Assembly: GCA_023252195.1 (NCBI GenBank)
Contig: JAHEXI010000007.1
Location: 103,872-167,871 of the forward strand
Origin: Pseudonocardiales bacterium
GTDB lineage: Bacteria > Actinomycetota > Actinomycetes > Mycobacteriales > Pseudonocardiaceae
Direction: 5' to 3'
Length of the DNA stretch: 64,000 nucleotides
Positions 61,941 through 64,000 of this stretch are shown here, piece after piece. The position numbers and the translations under genes are program-made. The notes beneath the pieces were generated by a model. That model was not told the DNA's origin, searched no databases, and saw only the letters and a program-made list of their open reading frames with translations. Position 1 is the first letter of the stretch. Each line of letters starts with the position of its first letter.

Positions 61941-62270
61941 TCAGGAGGAGATGATGTAGGCGCGACCGAAGAACGTTCCGATCTCCGCGCGGTGCAGATG
62001 ACCGGCGACTGCTTGATCACCTTCTATGGCCATGACAGCGTGGATGTGCACGGTGCCGTTGATGATCTCCCCGCTACCCGTCATCTCGGCCGGTAAGGAG
62101 TAGTCGGTGATGATGTCCTTGGTGGCGTCGTGTTGGGGCATGGTGGAGATCGTGAAGCTGTCCACGGCGCCGATCAGGCTGACGATCGCCCCGTCAGTGA
62201 TGTCGAGGCGCTTGGCCTCGTTGGTCACGGTCTCCATTAGCTCAGCGTTGCGGACCTCGATGACAACCAC
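61941..62270 (-). CDS. PPC-domain (DUF296) protein
   Basis: VVVIEVRNAELMETVTNEAKRLDITDGAIVSLIGAVDSFTIST...PAEMTGSGEIINGTVHIHAVMAIEGDQAVAGHLHRAEIGTFFGRAYIISS. Confidence 0.75.
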   Translation of the reverse strand: MVVIEVRNAELMETVTNEAKRLDITDGAIVSLIGAVDSFTISTMPQHDATKDIITDYSLPAEMTGSGEIINGTVHIHAVMAIEGDQAVAGHLHRAEIGTFFGRAYIISS

Positions 62271-62275
62271 GTGAG

Positions 62276-62986
62276 CTACCTCCCGATCAGGGGACTGAGC
62301 TCTTGCAGCATGGCAGCGGCGCACCATCGCGCGCCAGCGTCGCGGTCGCTGACTGCTTCCCGGGCGAACCTCTGGGCTACCAGCACGGGCTGGGGAAAGC
62401 CCGCAGAATCCTGCGCAAGCTGAGCGGCGACGGACCAGTCGAGGCCACAGACTCGGGCCACGACGGCGGTCATGTAGCGGCCACGGACCTCGGCGTCCCG
62501 GCTGAGAGCGGTAGCCACGTGAGATGCCTCTACCTGTCCAGGAACCTTGGCGAGGATTCCAGCGGCATTCACCCGCAAGACCGGATTGTCGCCGTCATCC
62601 AGCCACCGTCGCAGGTGGCCCACGGTGCCACGATCAGCCAGGGTGGCAATCGCCAGGTCAGTGCCGTGTGTGGTCTGGACCACGGCCAGGGGACCGGAGT
62701 CGTTGCCGGCGATGCTGGCTGCCATCTCCGTAGCTATGGAGGTGTTAGCGGCGATAATCCTGGCCACCTTGAAGAAGTTCCGACGATTCACCTCATCACC
62801 CAACTGGCCTATGCCGAGCACTCGCTCGTACGCCCTGACCACCTCGGTGGTCGCCGCTCGTTTGCCAGTTTCCACCATGCTCAGGTAGGGCTTGCTGTAG
62901 TGCGTGCGGGTGGCCATCACGCACAAACTAATCCCGGCGGCGTTCCGAGCCGCCCGCAAGGCTTCTCCGACCGTCATCGCTGTCAA
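62276..62986 (-). CDS. XRE-family HTH regulator with C-terminal helical repeats
   Basis: GEALRAARNAAGISLCVMATRTHYSKPYLSMVETGKRAATTEVVRAYERVLG. Confidence 0.88.
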   Translation of the reverse strand: MTAMTVGEALRAARNAAGISLCVMATRTHYSKPYLSMVETGKRAATTEVVRAYERVLGIGQLGDEVNRRNFFKVARIIAANTSIATEMAASIAGNDSGPLAVVQTTHGTDLAIATLADRGTVGHLRRWLDDGDNPVLRVNAAGILAKVPGQVEASHVATALSRDAEVRGRYMTAVVARVCGLDWSVAAQLAQDSAGFPQPVLVAQRFAREAVSDRDAGARWCAAAMLQELSPLIGR

Positions 62987-63154
62987 CGCCTGTGAACCTC
63001 TGAGCCGTTCTCTTGGGGGTCCGTGTCGATCAGGCTAGCGGCAGCCAGCAGAGCCTGACAGCGAAGGGACAACCATGTCGATCAAGAGTCCTGCTTGGTT
63101 GCGGGCGGCGAACCTGACTGAGCGGGGGTGTGGTCGGTGTCCGGGGCGCGCGTC

Positions 63155-63340
63155 GTGAGTGATCCTCAGGTCGAGATCGAGGCCGCCTGCGAGGTGCATC
63201 GGAGCTCGGGGCGTCTGGTGGTGCGGCGTGAGGGTGATCGGGTGGTGCTGGATGCGCGTGCCGATGAGTGCTGCGTGATCGCCATGGAGGGCGCGGGGGT
63301 GACGCTGTTGTTCGACGTTCTCGGGGAGTGGCTGGCGTGA
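63155..63340 (+). CDS. Small hypothetical protein
   Basis: VSDPQVEIEAACEVHRSSGRLVVRREGDRVVLDARADECCVIAMEGAGVTLLFDVLGEWLA; overlaps next start. Confidence 0.5.
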   Translation: MSDPQVEIEAACEVHRSSGRLVVRREGDRVVLDARADECCVIAMEGAGVTLLFDVLGEWLA

Positions 63341-63546
63341 GCCGTCCCCGAACGCCGCCCGGCGGCGCCATGATGGTCGACACCTCTCCCGCGGCGCCGC
63401 CTCCTCTTACACCTGGGGAAGTGCTGGCCAAGCTGTTCCTGAACAACGCGGACCGTGGTTGCAACGCGGAAAACGATGCCTTCGTGGAAGAACTGCTGAA
63501 ACGACGGCGGGCCATCCAGGCGCTGGCCAACCCCAGCGGCGAATGA
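63337..63546 (+). CDS. Small hypothetical protein
   Basis: LTPGEVLAKLFLNNADRGCNAENDAFVEELLKRRRAIQALANPSGE; coupled to neighbour. Confidence 0.5.
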   Translation: MSRPRTPPGGAMMVDTSPAAPPPLTPGEVLAKLFLNNADRGCNAENDAFVEELLKRRRAIQALANPSGE

Positions 63547-63578
63547 CGATCCCCCAGTTAAGAGGAACGGGGCAGGCG

Positions 63579-63794
63579 ATGACCGCAGAGCCTTCGCACC
63601 GGTTCGCGCTGACCGGTCACGATCCCGAGGGCCGCAACCGCACGATCATCTTGTGGCAAGAGGCCGATCTGGTGGACGGCATCGTCCAGCGCCGGGTGGT
63701 GGTGACGTTGGACGCCACGATTAACACCGCGACGGTGCTCACCCGTTCCGAAGCCGTCGAGGTGGCCGACGCGTTGCGAGCGGCTGCCCAATGA
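63579..63794 (+). CDS. Small hypothetical protein
   Basis: MTAEPSHRFALTGHDPEGRNRTIILWQEADLVDGIVQRRVVVTLDATINTATVLTRSEAVEVADALRAAAQ. Confidence 0.5.
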   Translation: MTAEPSHRFALTGHDPEGRNRTIILWQEADLVDGIVQRRVVVTLDATINTATVLTRSEAVEVADALRAAAQ

Positions 63795-64000
63795 CGATCA
63801 CGCGGCTACGGCGGTGCCCCCTTGATCCCCGGTCGGCCGCCGGTTTGAGCCCGGCCCCCGTCATTTGCTCCCGGCGGCCGACCGGTTCCACCACCCGAAC
63901 GTGAGAACGCGCGCACGGTATGAACGGATGAGAGAGGAAGGAACCTCACATGGACTCGAACCCGTTGTCGTCAGCGGCCTTGCGGCTGGAGTTCCCCGCC

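Overview
High-GC actinobacterial chromosome segment, probably Pseudonocardiales-like by gene content. The left two thirds is housekeeping sequence: nadABC with a divergent NUDIX/NrtR-like gene, scattered his genes (hisD-C-B, hisH, hisA, hisF, hisI), trpE / Trp-associated membrane protein / trpC-B-A, lgt, pyk, tesB, uvrB, coaE, rpsA and polA. Then come a branched-chain amino-acid ABC transporter, tRNA-Leu(CAA), an amidohydrolase, a cluster of C39-like protease / Cys-rich HTH / GreA-like protein / Lon, efeO-efeB iron uptake, an HtrA-like protease, a FIST protein, GDPD, an ABC exporter with a hydrolase-ATPase fusion, and TerC. The right end is a degraded mobile/accessory zone followed by an XRE/PPC-domain pair. 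Most notable non-coding signals: (i) a probable yybP-ykoY Mn2+ riboswitch upstream of terC with a 9-bp anti-Shine-Dalgarno switch; (ii) a HAIR (HspR)-like site upstream of lon; (iii) tandem IdeR/DtxR-like boxes at efeO; (iv) several families of near-perfect palindromes at gene ends, including two back-to-back perfect hairpins that carry the 3' ends and stop codons of hisI and a convergent tetR; (v) an NrtR-type inverted repeat between the NUDIX gene and nadA. Several frameshifted or internally deleted pseudogenes were found. No CRISPR array was seen. All calls come from reading the sequence and supplied translations; no database search was run.
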